Positions 1 to 6,644 of a stretch of 10,230 nt of DNA are shown one piece after another (the stretch's first letter is position 1; the number at the start of each line of letters is the position of its first letter). The DNA is from an uncultured Cellvibrio sp. (GTDB lineage: Bacteria; Pseudomonadota; Gammaproteobacteria; Pseudomonadales; Cellvibrionaceae), in assembly GCA_946482345.1 (NCBI GenBank), contig CAMLRJ010000078.1:1-10230 (forward strand), read 5' to 3'. The notes beneath the pieces were generated by a model. It made no database searches and was not told the DNA's origin. It saw only the letters and a program-made list of their open reading frames with translations. The translations under genes and the position numbers were made by a program.

Positions 1-136
1 TTTCAGGATTTGCCGACAATGCACCGGCAACCAATTCATAGCGATCATCCATACGTGCTGCGATTCGATGCACAGCACCAATAAATGCTCCGCGACCACC
101 ACCTACCATTGCATAACGAATTTTTGGATTTGTCAT
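1..136 (-). CDS. Gfo/Idh/MocA-family oxidoreductase, N-terminal fragment
   Basis: Only the first 45 codons are inside the window; the rest lies beyond position 1. The ATG is at 136 and the product begins MTNPKIRYAMVGGGRGAFIG, a beta strand followed by a glycine-rich Rossmann turn (GGGRGAFIG, about residues 12-20) that binds NAD(P). It continues with AVHRIAARMDDRYELVAGAL, where a helix leads into the second beta strand. This start is characteristic of Gfo/Idh/MocA oxidoreductases, which oxidise or reduce sugar and inositol derivatives. Upstream on the same strand is a sugar isomerase/epimerase (370-1422), and the two families are often paired in carbohydrate catabolism. The gap between them is 233 bp and is mostly filled by an inverted repeat, so co-transcription is plausible but not certain. 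The substrate cannot be inferred. The Shine-Dalgarno site is weak (an AAGAA-like stretch). Confidence 0.85.
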   Translation of the reverse strand, partial: MTNPKIRYAMVGGGRGAFIGAVHRIAARMDDRYELVAGALSANPE

Positions 137-183
137 AAATGAAATTCTTTTTGTGAAAAGTTGAAATTATTGTTGAGAAATTT

Positions 184-366
184 CACCCCACCCTAACCCT
201 CCCCTTGGCAAGGGGAGGGGACGGTTCCCCACTTTGAAAAAGGGGGGTTAGGGGGGATTTAAAATCTCAGAAAAATTGACCATCTTAAATCCCTCCCCCG
301 CCTCCCTTTTTCAAAGGGAGGAGCCAGTCCCTCCCCCTTACGAAGGGGGAGGTTAGGAGGGGGTTT
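184..366. repeat. Large imperfect inverted repeat, C/G-rich, MITE- or REP-like
   Basis: Two arms of about 78-80 bp (about 184-260 and 287-366) are imperfect reverse complements. Each arm, read outside to inside, shows CCCxxCCTAACC, then a short hairpin, then GG(T/C)TCC, then CTTTGAAAAAGGG, and ends in GGGATTT. The similarity continues a few bases into the spacer, leaving about 16-26 bp between arms. Each arm also holds its own hairpin: 197-219 has 11-bp stems around a single G, 330-352 has 10-bp stems around ACG, and 301-321 has 8-bp stems. No ORF or transposase is present. It looks like a mobile or extragenic palindromic repeat sitting between two genes of one transcription unit. As RNA it would fold into a long branched hairpin that could protect or attenuate the transcript. 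Confidence 0.8.
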
Positions 367-369
367 GTT

Positions 370-1422
370 TTACAATCCCAAAATCTTCCGATTTTTCGCT
401 TCATCAATTCCGCTTTTCGCAAAATCATCAAACGCACGTTCAGTCACTTTTATAATATGTTGTGCAATAAATGGCGCGCCTTCTGCTGCGCCAATTTCAG
501 GATGTTTCAAACAGCATTCCCATTCGAGCACGGCCCAACCTGCGTAATCATAGGCAGCAAATTTTGAAAAAATTTGTTTGAAGTCAACCTGTCCATCACC
601 GAGTGAACGGAAACGTCCGGCGCGATCAACCCAGGATTCATATCCGCCATACACACCTTGTTGTGCGGTTGGATTAAATTCCGCATCTTTCACATGGAAC
701 ATTTTGATGCGGTCGTGATAGCGATCAATAAACGCGAGGTAATCAAGTTGCTGTAAAACAAAATGCGATGGATCAAATAAAATATTGCAGCGTGGATGAT
801 TATTCACTGCTTTCAAAAAACGCTCGAAGGTTGCGCCATCGTGTAAATCTTCACCCGGATGAATTTCATAACAGACATCGACACCCGCTTTATCAAATGC
901 ATCGAGAATCGGTAGCCAACGTTTGGCTAATTCTGCAAAACCATTTTCAACCAAACCGGCGGGGCGTTGTGGCCAGGGATATAAATAAGGCCAGAGTAAT
1001 GCGCCGGAAAAAGTCGCATGCGCATTCAATCCTAAATTTTTACTGACTTGTGCGGCCATCATCATTTGTTCAACCGCCCAGGCCTGTCGTGCTTTGGGAT
1101 TGCCGCGTACCGATTCGGGTGCAAACCCATCAAACATTTCATCATAAGCGGGATGCACGGCAACCAATTGGCCTTGCAAGTGTGTTGATAACTCAGTGGG
1201 AACCAAACCGTGATAATTCAGTGTGTGTAAAAAATTATCGCAATAAGCCTGGCTGGTGGCCGCTTTTTCCAAATCAAAAACACGTTTGTCCCAAGTCGGG
1301 ATTTGCACGCCTTTGAAGCCAAGACTGGCAACCCAACCGGCGATTGAATCCAAGGTATTAAAGGGTGGGGTGTCACTTAAAAATTGCGCAAGGAAAATGG
1401 CCGGGCCTTTGATAGTTTTCAT
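370..1422 (-). CDS. Sugar phosphate isomerase/epimerase (xylose isomerase-like TIM barrel)
   Basis: A 350-residue cytoplasmic protein without a signal peptide, belonging to the AP-endonuclase-2/xylose-isomerase-like TIM-barrel family (PF01261 type). Visible barrel landmarks are GFKGVQIP (35-42), the likely metal ligands Glu186 in CYEIHPGE, Asp217 in LFDPSHF and His243 in MFHVKDAEF, and the last-strand acid in VLEWE (Glu300 or Glu302). His220 and the metal-site pattern suggest an active divalent-metal enzyme that isomerises, epimerises or otherwise rearranges a sugar-like substrate. Length is slightly above the usual 260-300 because of insertions around 90-115 and 250-275. The downstream Gfo/Idh/MocA gene suggests an oxidation/isomerisation pair acting on a sugar or keto-sugar; the actual substrate is unknown. 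The start at 1422 gives the natural first beta strand (GPAIFLAQF), but the Shine-Dalgarno site is weak (GAGA). The gene lies 133 bp downstream of the App1-like gene. Confidence 0.87.
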   Translation of the reverse strand: MKTIKGPAIFLAQFLSDTPPFNTLDSIAGWVASLGFKGVQIPTWDKRVFDLEKAATSQAYCDNFLHTLNYHGLVPTELSTHLQGQLVAVHPAYDEMFDGFAPESVRGNPKARQAWAVEQMMMAAQVSKNLGLNAHATFSGALLWPYLYPWPQRPAGLVENGFAELAKRWLPILDAFDKAGVDVCYEIHPGEDLHDGATFERFLKAVNNHPRCNILFDPSHFVLQQLDYLAFIDRYHDRIKMFHVKDAEFNPTAQQGVYGGYESWVDRAGRFRSLGDGQVDFKQIFSKFAAYDYAGWAVLEWECCLKHPEIGAAEGAPFIAQHIIKVTERAFDDFAKSGIDEAKNRKILGL

Positions 1423-1555
1423 AGCAAGGTCTCATTTGAATGACAGGAATAAATTATTATTGAGCTTTGGAGCGCCGAGTCTAATGGAATTCAATAAGCC
1501 AAGGGAAATTTTTCACTGTTCTTAACCTGTTTTGCATCTGGATGGGCATGAGATT

Positions 1556-2614
1556 TCAGCGAAGATTATCCAACTCTGCTGGTTCAGCAAAAATGCGCCA
1601 CTTTGTTGCAGCTATGGATTTGAAGGTTTTTTGATAACGCGGGGCCTCAGCAGGCTCGTTAGTCACGTTGCGAATAAAAATATGCTGGATAGCGTCAGGA
1701 TAATCTTTGGCAACATCGGCATAAATTTCCGGATCGGCTTCGCCGGAATCACCTATCAAAATAAATTTTCGTTTGGGGAATTGTGTTAATAAATTACGAA
1801 TTTGTTTCTGTTTATGCCGTTGTGAACTACTGCCTTCCTTGAATAATTCATCGATTAATTTGATCGAACGCAAATGCAAACTGCCCGCTGGAAATTTTTC
1901 TTGTTGCAAAAATTCTGTTAGCAATGGATAAAGTTGTAACGGGCTGCTGGATACATAATGGAATGCCGGATTTTTATTGGCTGTTGCAAAAGCTTGATAC
2001 CAATCACTCATGCCGGGAACTGCATGTAATGGGTTAACAAAGGTGTTACGTATCAGCAATTGTTTGTCCAGAACATGACTATCTTTTATGGTGTCGTCAA
2101 TATCGGAAATAATTGACCAGCCTTCTTCAGATACCAATACCATATTGCCAATAAATGCACGCGGGTCTTTTTCAGGCAAAATCGCACTGTACTGAATGAT
2201 ATCGCCATGACTGGCTGATGTTGGCTTTAAGGATATATTTTTATCCGTTAACCCCCAGGCATTGGTTTTTGATAATTTTTCTTGTTGGTTCGGAAATGTC
2301 AGGGTAATTTTTTTATTGCGCTCGGAATCAATACGAAACAGTTGGGTGCGGTTTTCAAATCTTTCTTTTTCTTCCGGTGTTAACTCATCCAAATCCAGTT
2401 TCATCCATAAAGCCAGAGCTGTTTGTGCGCCGGGTCGCGATTCTTTTTCATAAATCCAGGCAGTAACTTTTAACTTGATTTCTCCTTCATCTGTTAATTT
2501 TGCTGCACTGGACATCAGCTGTATAAATTCATCATCTTTAATCGGGCTTGCCCAAAGTGGAAGACTGGTTAAGGCGATGCAAGCTGAAATAAATTTATAC
2601 AGAAAGTTGCGCAT
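1556..2614 (-). CDS. Exported App1-like phosphatase (DUF2183 / LNS2-like HAD fold)
   Basis: A 352-residue protein that starts with a signal peptide (basic MRNFLYK, hydrophobic core, likely cleavage after WAS near residue 23), so it probably acts in the periplasm. Residues 40-165 are a beta-rich N-terminal domain. The C-terminal half is a HAD-like phosphatase domain of the App1 type. The catalytic motif DIDDT is at 171-175, with Asp171 as nucleophile and Asp173 as acid/base. Motif II is SSSP (222-225), a basic KQKQIRNLL helix follows at about 268-275, and the acidic motif is GDSGEADPEIY (288-298). Yeast App1 dephosphorylates phosphatidate; bacterial homologues share the domain but mostly lack tested substrates, so phospholipid phosphatase activity is inference. 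A good GGAAG Shine-Dalgarno site lies 7 bases before the ATG. The upstream intergenic region contains the 2641-2742 inverted repeat. All key catalytic residues are intact. Confidence 0.88.
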   Translation of the reverse strand: MRNFLYKFISACIALTSLPLWASPIKDDEFIQLMSSAAKLTDEGEIKLKVTAWIYEKESRPGAQTALALWMKLDLDELTPEEKERFENRTQLFRIDSERNKKITLTFPNQQEKLSKTNAWGLTDKNISLKPTSASHGDIIQYSAILPEKDPRAFIGNMVLVSEEGWSIISDIDDTIKDSHVLDKQLLIRNTFVNPLHAVPGMSDWYQAFATANKNPAFHYVSSSPLQLYPLLTEFLQQEKFPAGSLHLRSIKLIDELFKEGSSSQRHKQKQIRNLLTQFPKRKFILIGDSGEADPEIYADVAKDYPDAIQHIFIRNVTNEPAEAPRYQKTFKSIAATKWRIFAEPAELDNLR

Positions 2615-2640
2615 ATTTTTCTTCCGGAAATTTTTCGTTT

Positions 2641-2742
2641 TTGTAGGGCGGGTCGAGACCCGCGTTTTTTCGATGTTTGAAAGTTTGAGTTTTTATTGTT
2701 GAGGTTGTACTCCGCACACGCGGGTCGAGACCCGCCCTACAA
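2641..2742. repeat. 24-bp perfect inverted repeat with self-palindromic arms (REP/BIME-like)
   Basis: Positions 2641-2664 and 2719-2742 are exact reverse complements (24/24), separated by 54 bp of AT-rich sequence. Each arm is TTGTAGGGC followed by a near-palindromic core, GCGGGTC-GA-GACCCGC, so an arm can fold alone or pair with its partner. Paired palindromes with a GTAGGGCGGG head are the usual look of bacterial extragenic repeat pairs. On the plus strand the first hairpin is followed by G and six T, like an intrinsic terminator, but no plus-strand gene feeds into it. The pair separates the lipoprotein gene (2756-3637) from the App1-like gene. Confidence 0.82.
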
Positions 2743-2755
2743 CGGGAATAAATTT

Positions 2756-3637
2756 TTATTTTTTCTCTTCAACTTCAAAATCATTCACTTGTGATTTCAC
2801 AAAACCCGATACTTGTGCCAAAGCGCCGGATGATTTTTCGGTGGCAATATCCCAGACGCCACGAATCAATACGCGCCCCATAAATGCAGGTGCATCGACA
2901 CTGCCGGTTTTTGATTCAATTTCCTGAATGCCTTTAGTGAGTTCTGCACGAATATTTTCCGGTACACTGGGATCTTCGCTCAAGCGTTTCACATCGCGCA
3001 CACCATCCGTCACTTTACCTTCTTTAAAATGAAGGGTGGCTTGCGCCAATTTACCTAACCATGGCGTTTCCATCACCAGCGCCAAGGCATCTGCGTGTAC
3101 CTGCGCTCTTTCATAATCTTTTTGCATCACCGCATTGGAACCTAACGCCAAATGCAAGGCCATTAATTGAGTGTCCGCACTTTCCTTATCAGAAACGGTT
3201 GCTAATAAGGATTGTGATTTTTTAGTTTCTTCTGCTGCCAGACCGGGCCATTTTTCACGCTGAAAAATAACACCGCGCAATGATCCTGCCGCACCACGCA
3301 TAAACACATCACAATTTTCTTTATCGATTAAATCTGACTCTGCCAAGGCAATTTTATTTTTATCCGCGACCAATGCTCCATAAGCCAACAAAGTACGCGC
3401 AATACAAATTTCGTTTGGCGTGATCTCCGGCATTTGCTCACTGCCTGATATTTTCACACCTTGCTGATAAGCTTTAAGGCCCAAAGCCAAACCATTTTCG
3501 GACAACAATGCATATTTGGAATAGGTAAACGAATCGCGCATATCAGCTAATTGTTCGGTTTCGGATTTTTTACTGCAGGCTGTAAAAAACAAACAGCCCG
3601 CAATCAATGCGGGCCAATATAAATTCAATTTTTTCAT
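2756..3637 (-). CDS. Predicted outer-membrane lipoprotein, all-helical, TPR-like
   Basis: A 293-residue protein with a type II signal peptide: MKK, a hydrophobic stretch, and lipobox FTAC with the lipidated Cys21. Ser at the next position gives no Lol-avoidance signal, so outer-membrane sorting is expected. The mature part is almost entirely alpha-helical, alternating Ala/Leu-rich helices with charged loops, for example about 155-220 where paired helices (MALHLALGSNAVMQ, YERAQVHADALALVM) resemble degenerate TPR units. Cys78 and Cys109 could form a disulfide. The C-terminus (250-293) differs and ends in an acidic/lysine tail. I do not recognise a named family. The gene begins only 16 bp after the OmpA-family gene (3654-5138), with AGGA 7 bases before the ATG, so the two are very probably co-transcribed and may function together at the outer membrane. 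A helical scaffold or binding role is a guess. Confidence 0.75.
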   Translation of the reverse strand: MKKLNLYWPALIAGCLFFTACSKKSETEQLADMRDSFTYSKYALLSENGLALGLKAYQQGVKISGSEQMPEITPNEICIARTLLAYGALVADKNKIALAESDLIDKENCDVFMRGAAGSLRGVIFQREKWPGLAAEETKKSQSLLATVSDKESADTQLMALHLALGSNAVMQKDYERAQVHADALALVMETPWLGKLAQATLHFKEGKVTDGVRDVKRLSEDPSVPENIRAELTKGIQEIESKTGSVDAPAFMGRVLIRGVWDIATEKSSGALAQVSGFVKSQVNDFEVEEKK

Positions 3638-3653
3638 TGTTTTGTCCTGAAAA

Positions 3654-5138
3654 TTACGGGAGTCTTTTAACCAACTCTACCCTGCGATTTTTTTGCTTGC
3701 CAGCGTCCGAGGTATTATTGGATGCGGGAGCATAAGGCCCAACACCCTCTGCTTGCAAGCGCGACGCTGTTATTTGATAGCCGGATACCAACGCATCAAC
3801 TACCGATTTGGCTCTTTGTTTTGATAACTCCAAATTGGCTGCAACTGAACCTGTATCATCAGTGTGCCCCACTACATAAAGCAGGAGTGACGGATTTTTC
3901 TTGAGTAATTCGGCAATCGCATCCATTGTGGGTTTGGATTCAGATTTGATACTGGCTTTACCCGTATCAAAATAAATACCGTAAATCAGTGCTTTGCCAT
4001 CAGCGTCAATTTGTTGTTTCAATTCATTGGCATTGACGGTAATTAATCCGGTTTGAATGGATTTTTCTTCCAGAATCACTTGCTGTACAGCCACTTCTGT
4101 ATCATAAGCGCCGATAAACAATGCTATATAAACATTGCGATCTGAAATGGTTTTTTTCGTCAGCAAGTAATAGGGGTTTCTGTAGTTGTTGTAAACATTG
4201 TTATTAATCGAAATTTTTCCACCCAGTTTTTTGGTGTCCTCATCATTACCGCATTGCGTTAACTCACATTGCGAAATAAAACTGAAACCTCCTTTGGCTA
4301 AAGCATTTTTATAATTTTCATAGACTTTCAAAGTCGAAGTATTATCAATTTCATACAAATGTCGATACAAATCTCCCGTTAATTTTAGTGGGGTTTGTGA
4401 TGCCGCATTTTTAGCAAACGGAATTTCAACGGTTTCCGTATCGGTTTTTCGAACATACCTAAGGTCCGCACCAGGATAACGAGTCAACATAGGATGATCT
4501 TTGGCTTTTTCTTCATCAGATAAAGCTTTGGTTTTGGTAACACCACCGCTCGGGTCAGCGTAAGCGGAATTGATTTGAATTAAATTAATTTCCAGCGGCT
4601 CGGTTTCAACAATAACCTGATGCACATTGACTTCTGTCTCATAAGCACCAATAAACCAGGCAGCAATTAACTTGCCTTTGTTTGTGGTTTTTTCACCAAT
4701 CCAATAATAGGGGTTGCGATAATTGTTGTAGACGTTCTTGCTAATCGACAGTATTGCGCCCAGATCTTGTACCTGGTCTTTGGTTCCGCAAGCTTCCAAC
4801 GCACAAGTAAATAATGGATTGAATCCCGCTTGTCTGGCGGCTGCTTGATAATTTTCAAATACTTTCAGTGTTGACACATTATCAATTTCATAAGTGTGTT
4901 TATACACATCACCGATCAGTATTAAAGGTGTAAATGTATTCGGATTTTTATTGTCCACTTTGGATAGTGGCAAGGTGATTTTTTCATAATCAACCATGCG
5001 GGAATATTCACGATCAGCACCCGGATATGCTGAAAACATTGGATAGTCTTTATCATAAGCCAACGCAAGATTGGCAGAAGCTAACAATGAAACAAGTGTA
5101 ATAAATGCGAGCGGTGTTTTTGTAAAGAGTGATTTCAT
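3654..5138 (-). CDS. OmpA-family protein with duplicated N-terminal domain (DUF4892-like)
   Basis: A 494-residue exported protein. A signal peptide with likely cleavage after LALA at residue 27 is followed by two related domains of about 150 residues. Domain 1 (about 30-180) and domain 2 (about 213-358) share the same landmarks in order: (D)YPM/HPM, YPGAD, GD(V/L)Y(K/R)H, YEIDN(V/T)STLKV, a CxxxxC pair (Cys112/Cys117 and Cys291/Cys296), NVYNNYRNPYY, and FIGAY(E/D)TEV. Residues 380-494 form a peptidoglycan-binding OmpA C-terminal domain: IYFDTGKASI, GHTDDTGS (424-431), NLELSKQRAKSVVDAL, and NRRVELV near the end. The N-terminal domain resembles the DUF4892 type found in front of OmpA domains; this assignment is from memory of the family. 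It probably sits in the periplasm tethered to peptidoglycan. AGGG lies 8 bases before the ATG, and the gene leads a likely two-gene unit with the lipoprotein at 2756-3637. Confidence 0.85.
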   Translation of the reverse strand: MKSLFTKTPLAFITLVSLLASANLALAYDKDYPMFSAYPGADREYSRMVDYEKITLPLSKVDNKNPNTFTPLILIGDVYKHTYEIDNVSTLKVFENYQAAARQAGFNPLFTCALEACGTKDQVQDLGAILSISKNVYNNYRNPYYWIGEKTTNKGKLIAAWFIGAYETEVNVHQVIVETEPLEINLIQINSAYADPSGGVTKTKALSDEEKAKDHPMLTRYPGADLRYVRKTDTETVEIPFAKNAASQTPLKLTGDLYRHLYEIDNTSTLKVYENYKNALAKGGFSFISQCELTQCGNDEDTKKLGGKISINNNVYNNYRNPYYLLTKKTISDRNVYIALFIGAYDTEVAVQQVILEEKSIQTGLITVNANELKQQIDADGKALIYGIYFDTGKASIKSESKPTMDAIAELLKKNPSLLLYVVGHTDDTGSVAANLELSKQRAKSVVDALVSGYQITASRLQAEGVGPYAPASNNTSDAGKQKNRRVELVKRLP

Positions 5139-5184
5139 GGTAAATCCCTGTGCAGTTAGAAGAAGTGATCTTGGTAAAACGGAG

Positions 5185-5249
5185 AGATTAATCGGTGAAT
5201 CTGAATATTAAATGAATTCGTCACGTCAAATTAAATAGCCGATTAATCT
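5185..5249. repeat. 11-bp perfect inverted repeat flanking a candidate promoter
   Basis: AGATTAATCGG at 5185-5195 and CCGATTAATCT at 5239-5249 are exact reverse complements, 43 bp apart. Each half contains the self-palindrome GATTAATC. The right copy overlaps the stop codon of the M23 peptidase gene and the left copy lies 46 bp before the OmpA-family start codon. The arms bracket the candidate promoter at 5202-5229. This could be a pair of operator sites or a weak stem; neither arm is followed by a T-tract on the minus strand, so it is not a typical terminator. Confidence 0.5.
5202..5229 (-). promoter_or_regulatory. Candidate sigma70 promoter for the OmpA-family/lipoprotein unit
   Basis: On the minus strand TTGACG (5224-5229, five of six matches to -35) is followed after 16 bp by TATTCA (5202-5207, a poor -10). 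It lies about 65 bp upstream of the OmpA-family ATG at 5138, in the only gap (104 bp) before that gene. The -10 is weak, so the call is tentative. Confidence 0.35.
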
Positions 5250-5758
5250 TCAAATAACCTGGCTGGATCAAGAAAAAACATTTTCTTCCAACCCTGGGTT
5301 GATGAGTCAACACGCCAGAAATAAGGCACCAAAGTCACCAGTGAATAATGTAAATGCGGCGGTTTACCTTTGGCGTTACCTGTGTCACCCAATGTTCCTA
5401 TTGTTGTTCCAATCGCTAACGGCTTTCCGATAAAAACAGCATCTGATTGCAAGTGTGCGTAATAATGCAATCGCCATTTTGGGCCCAAAGCCAGGACTAC
5501 ATTTCCACCCAAAGGTAATTCGCCTTTAAATATCACTATGCCATAAGTTGCGGACAATATTGGCGTGCCTTTTTTGCCAAAAATATCGATACCTTTATGT
5601 ACACCGGATTTGCCCCAAGGTTCATACCAAAAAGATTCTGCATTCCAGTCCTGTTGCCTGGCGCCCTGAACCGGGATAGTGGCGAATTCTGGCAAAAATA
5701 AAATAATAATGAATATCAAAAAAATAATATGTCGTTTTTTATATTTTTTTAAGATCAT
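5243..5758 (-). CDS. M23 (LytM/lysostaphin-type) metallopeptidase, membrane-anchored or exported
   Basis: A 171-residue protein with a strongly basic start (MILKKYKKRH) and a hydrophobic segment at about 11-30, which serves as a signal peptide or N-terminal anchor. The remainder is a compact M23 domain. All zinc and catalytic residues are visible: HxxxD in GVHKGIDIFG (His54, Asp58), YYAHL (His102), and HLHYS (His135, His137). An intact site predicts peptidoglycan endopeptidase activity in the periplasm, most likely on stem-peptide cross-links. The G(D)TGNAKGKPPHLHYSLV segment (124-141) is typical of the family. It starts 13 bp after the stop of the alpha/beta hydrolase gene and has only a weak Shine-Dalgarno site, so it is probably the last gene of the run that begins with the lipoprotein at 7370. 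It is small for the family, having no extra coiled-coil or LysM domain. Confidence 0.87.
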   Translation of the reverse strand: MILKKYKKRHIIFLIFIIILFLPEFATIPVQGARQQDWNAESFWYEPWGKSGVHKGIDIFGKKGTPILSATYGIVIFKGELPLGGNVVLALGPKWRLHYYAHLQSDAVFIGKPLAIGTTIGTLGDTGNAKGKPPHLHYSLVTLVPYFWRVDSSTQGWKKMFFLDPARLFED

Positions 5759-5771
5759 GGATACAACCCAA

Positions 5772-6461
5772 TCAAACCGACGATTTACGGATATAGCCCA
5801 TAAAATCCATAATTATTTTGGCCGTTTCCTGGGGTTTTACCTGTAACAAAAAATGTGGTCCGTCAAAATTGCGTACATGGATATCAGGCAGCAGATGAAT
5901 AGCACGAAATAAACAATGGCTGGTTACCAGTTTATCCTGTCGGGCAAACAGAATGAGCATGGGCAAATCAATTTTATAATTCAGGTGATCCATTTTTTGT
6001 ATAGCCGCGAGTCTTTTTTTAATTAATACATAATCCATTTTATTCAAAACCGACCAACACAATTCCCAGGCTTTGTCTGATGCGCCCTGCATACAAAAAT
6101 ATCGCGTCAATTTTTTGGAACCCGGAAGTTTCATCAACCAACGCAAAGGTAGTATTCTCAAAAGCATGAGTAAAAAAGGTTTTGGGGGATATAAAAAACC
6201 CGACACCACTACAATAGCCTTGGGCTTGTGGCTGACAATAGACATCAAATGGGGAATTAATCCGCTCGAAAAAGATTCGGCCAAAAGAATATAGTCTTCT
6301 TTTTGTGGAAGCTCATTTATTATTTTTTCGGCCAGCGCCGGGTAAAGTTGGTTGCCGTCGGTCGGTAAAGAAATAATTTTTCCATCGCAATCGCAATAAT
6401 CAACAAAATCTCTGAATAGATTTCCGGTTCCATCCATCCCCGGCAACAAAACCAATTTCAT
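5772..6461 (-). CDS. Alpha/beta-hydrolase fold protein
   Basis: A 229-residue protein starting MKLVLLPGMDGTGNLF. An in-frame ATG 13 codons upstream (6500) is possible but unlikely. The ATG at 6459-6461 overlaps the stop of the zinc-finger gene as ATGA and puts the first beta strand and the LPGMDGTG oxyanion-loop motif right at the N-terminus, as in related hydrolases. In this numbering the nucleophile elbow is AESFSSG with Ser63, the acid is Asp176 in RQDKLV, and the histidine is His203 in GPHFLL, giving a complete Ser-Asp-His triad. The elbow departs from GxSxG by having Ala and Ser at the usual glycine positions. A lid-like helical insert with hydrophobic residues (about 92-140) could contact lipids or acyl chains. 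There is no signal peptide, so it is probably cytosolic. The substrate is unknown; esterase or thioesterase-like activity is a guess. Confidence 0.83.
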   Translation of the reverse strand: MKLVLLPGMDGTGNLFRDFVDYCDCDGKIISLPTDGNQLYPALAEKIINELPQKEDYILLAESFSSGLIPHLMSIVSHKPKAIVVVSGFLYPPKPFLLMLLRILPLRWLMKLPGSKKLTRYFCMQGASDKAWELCWSVLNKMDYVLIKKRLAAIQKMDHLNYKIDLPMLILFARQDKLVTSHCLFRAIHLLPDIHVRNFDGPHFLLQVKPQETAKIIMDFMGYIRKSSV

Positions 6462-6625
6462 GTTTTTTCTTTTATCCCGTGAATATTTTTTACAACGCAT
6501 TCATTACAAATAAATGCAGCATTTATTTGTGAAGCCAATAGATGTTTGACTTCTTTTCGGGTTTTTCCACAAAAAGAACAACAGGGCTCTACCTGAAATT
6601 CTTTTTTCGTTGGTGATTTTTTCAT
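6458..6625 (-). CDS. Free-standing ClpX-type C4 zinc-finger microprotein (55 aa)
   Basis: A small gene from ATG 6625 to TGA 6458, product 55 residues. The core reads CCSFCGKTRKEVKHLL, then a short linker, then FICNECV. This is the zinc-binding domain of ClpX (PF06689 type; E. coli ClpX has CSFCGKSQHEVRKLIAG and YICDECV) without the AAA+ ATPase. Zinc ligands are expected to be Cys16, Cys19, Cys40 and Cys43. The spacing between the two CxxC pairs is 20 residues against 18 in E. coli ClpX, so the linker is two residues longer. It starts 19 bp after the lipoprotein stop and its TGA overlaps the hydrolase ATG by 4 bp. No strong Shine-Dalgarno site precedes it, which fits translational coupling. 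In ClpX this domain dimerises and binds adaptors and some substrates, so a decoy, adaptor or DNA/protein-binding role is possible here but undemonstrated. Confidence 0.85.
   Translation of the reverse strand: MKKSPTKKEFQVEPCCSFCGKTRKEVKHLLASQINAAFICNECVVKNIHGIKEKT
6506..6530. repeat. 25-bp near-perfect palindrome inside the zinc-finger gene
   Basis: ACAAATAAATGC (6506-6517) and GCATTTATTTGT (6519-6530) are exact reverse complements around one central base at 6518. It lies wholly within the zinc-finger coding sequence, over the codons for the linker and the second zinc-ligand strand (SQINAAFICN). In the mRNA it would form a 10-12 bp AT-rich hairpin about 45 bases before the hydrolase start codon. 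Confidence 0.8.
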
Positions 6626-6644
6626 TGGACAGGTATTTCCGAAG

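Noticed and set aside
180..366. CRISPR-like or tandem repeat array.
   Set aside because: There are only two arms in inverted orientation with no regularly spaced direct repeats, so an inverted repeat element explains it.
768..1316. Plus-strand open frames inside the isomerase gene.
   Set aside because: They are opposite-strand shadows of a gene with clear metal-site motifs, and their products have no coherent domain.
2641..2672. Plus-strand intrinsic terminator (GC-rich hairpin followed by six T).
   Set aside because: No plus-strand transcript is expected to arrive here because all neighbours are on the minus strand. The hairpin is better explained as one arm of the inverted repeat.
4667..4858. 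Minus-strand frame of 63 codons inside the OmpA-family gene.
   Set aside because: It is in a different frame of the same strand within a well-supported domain and has no Shine-Dalgarno site or family features.
6462..6500. Extended hydrolase start at 6500 (13 extra residues, MRCKKYSRDKRKN).
   Set aside because: This stretch is the out-of-frame overlap with the zinc-finger gene, has no Shine-Dalgarno site, and adds a basic tail before a natural first beta strand. The ATGA overlap at 6458-6461 is the better start.
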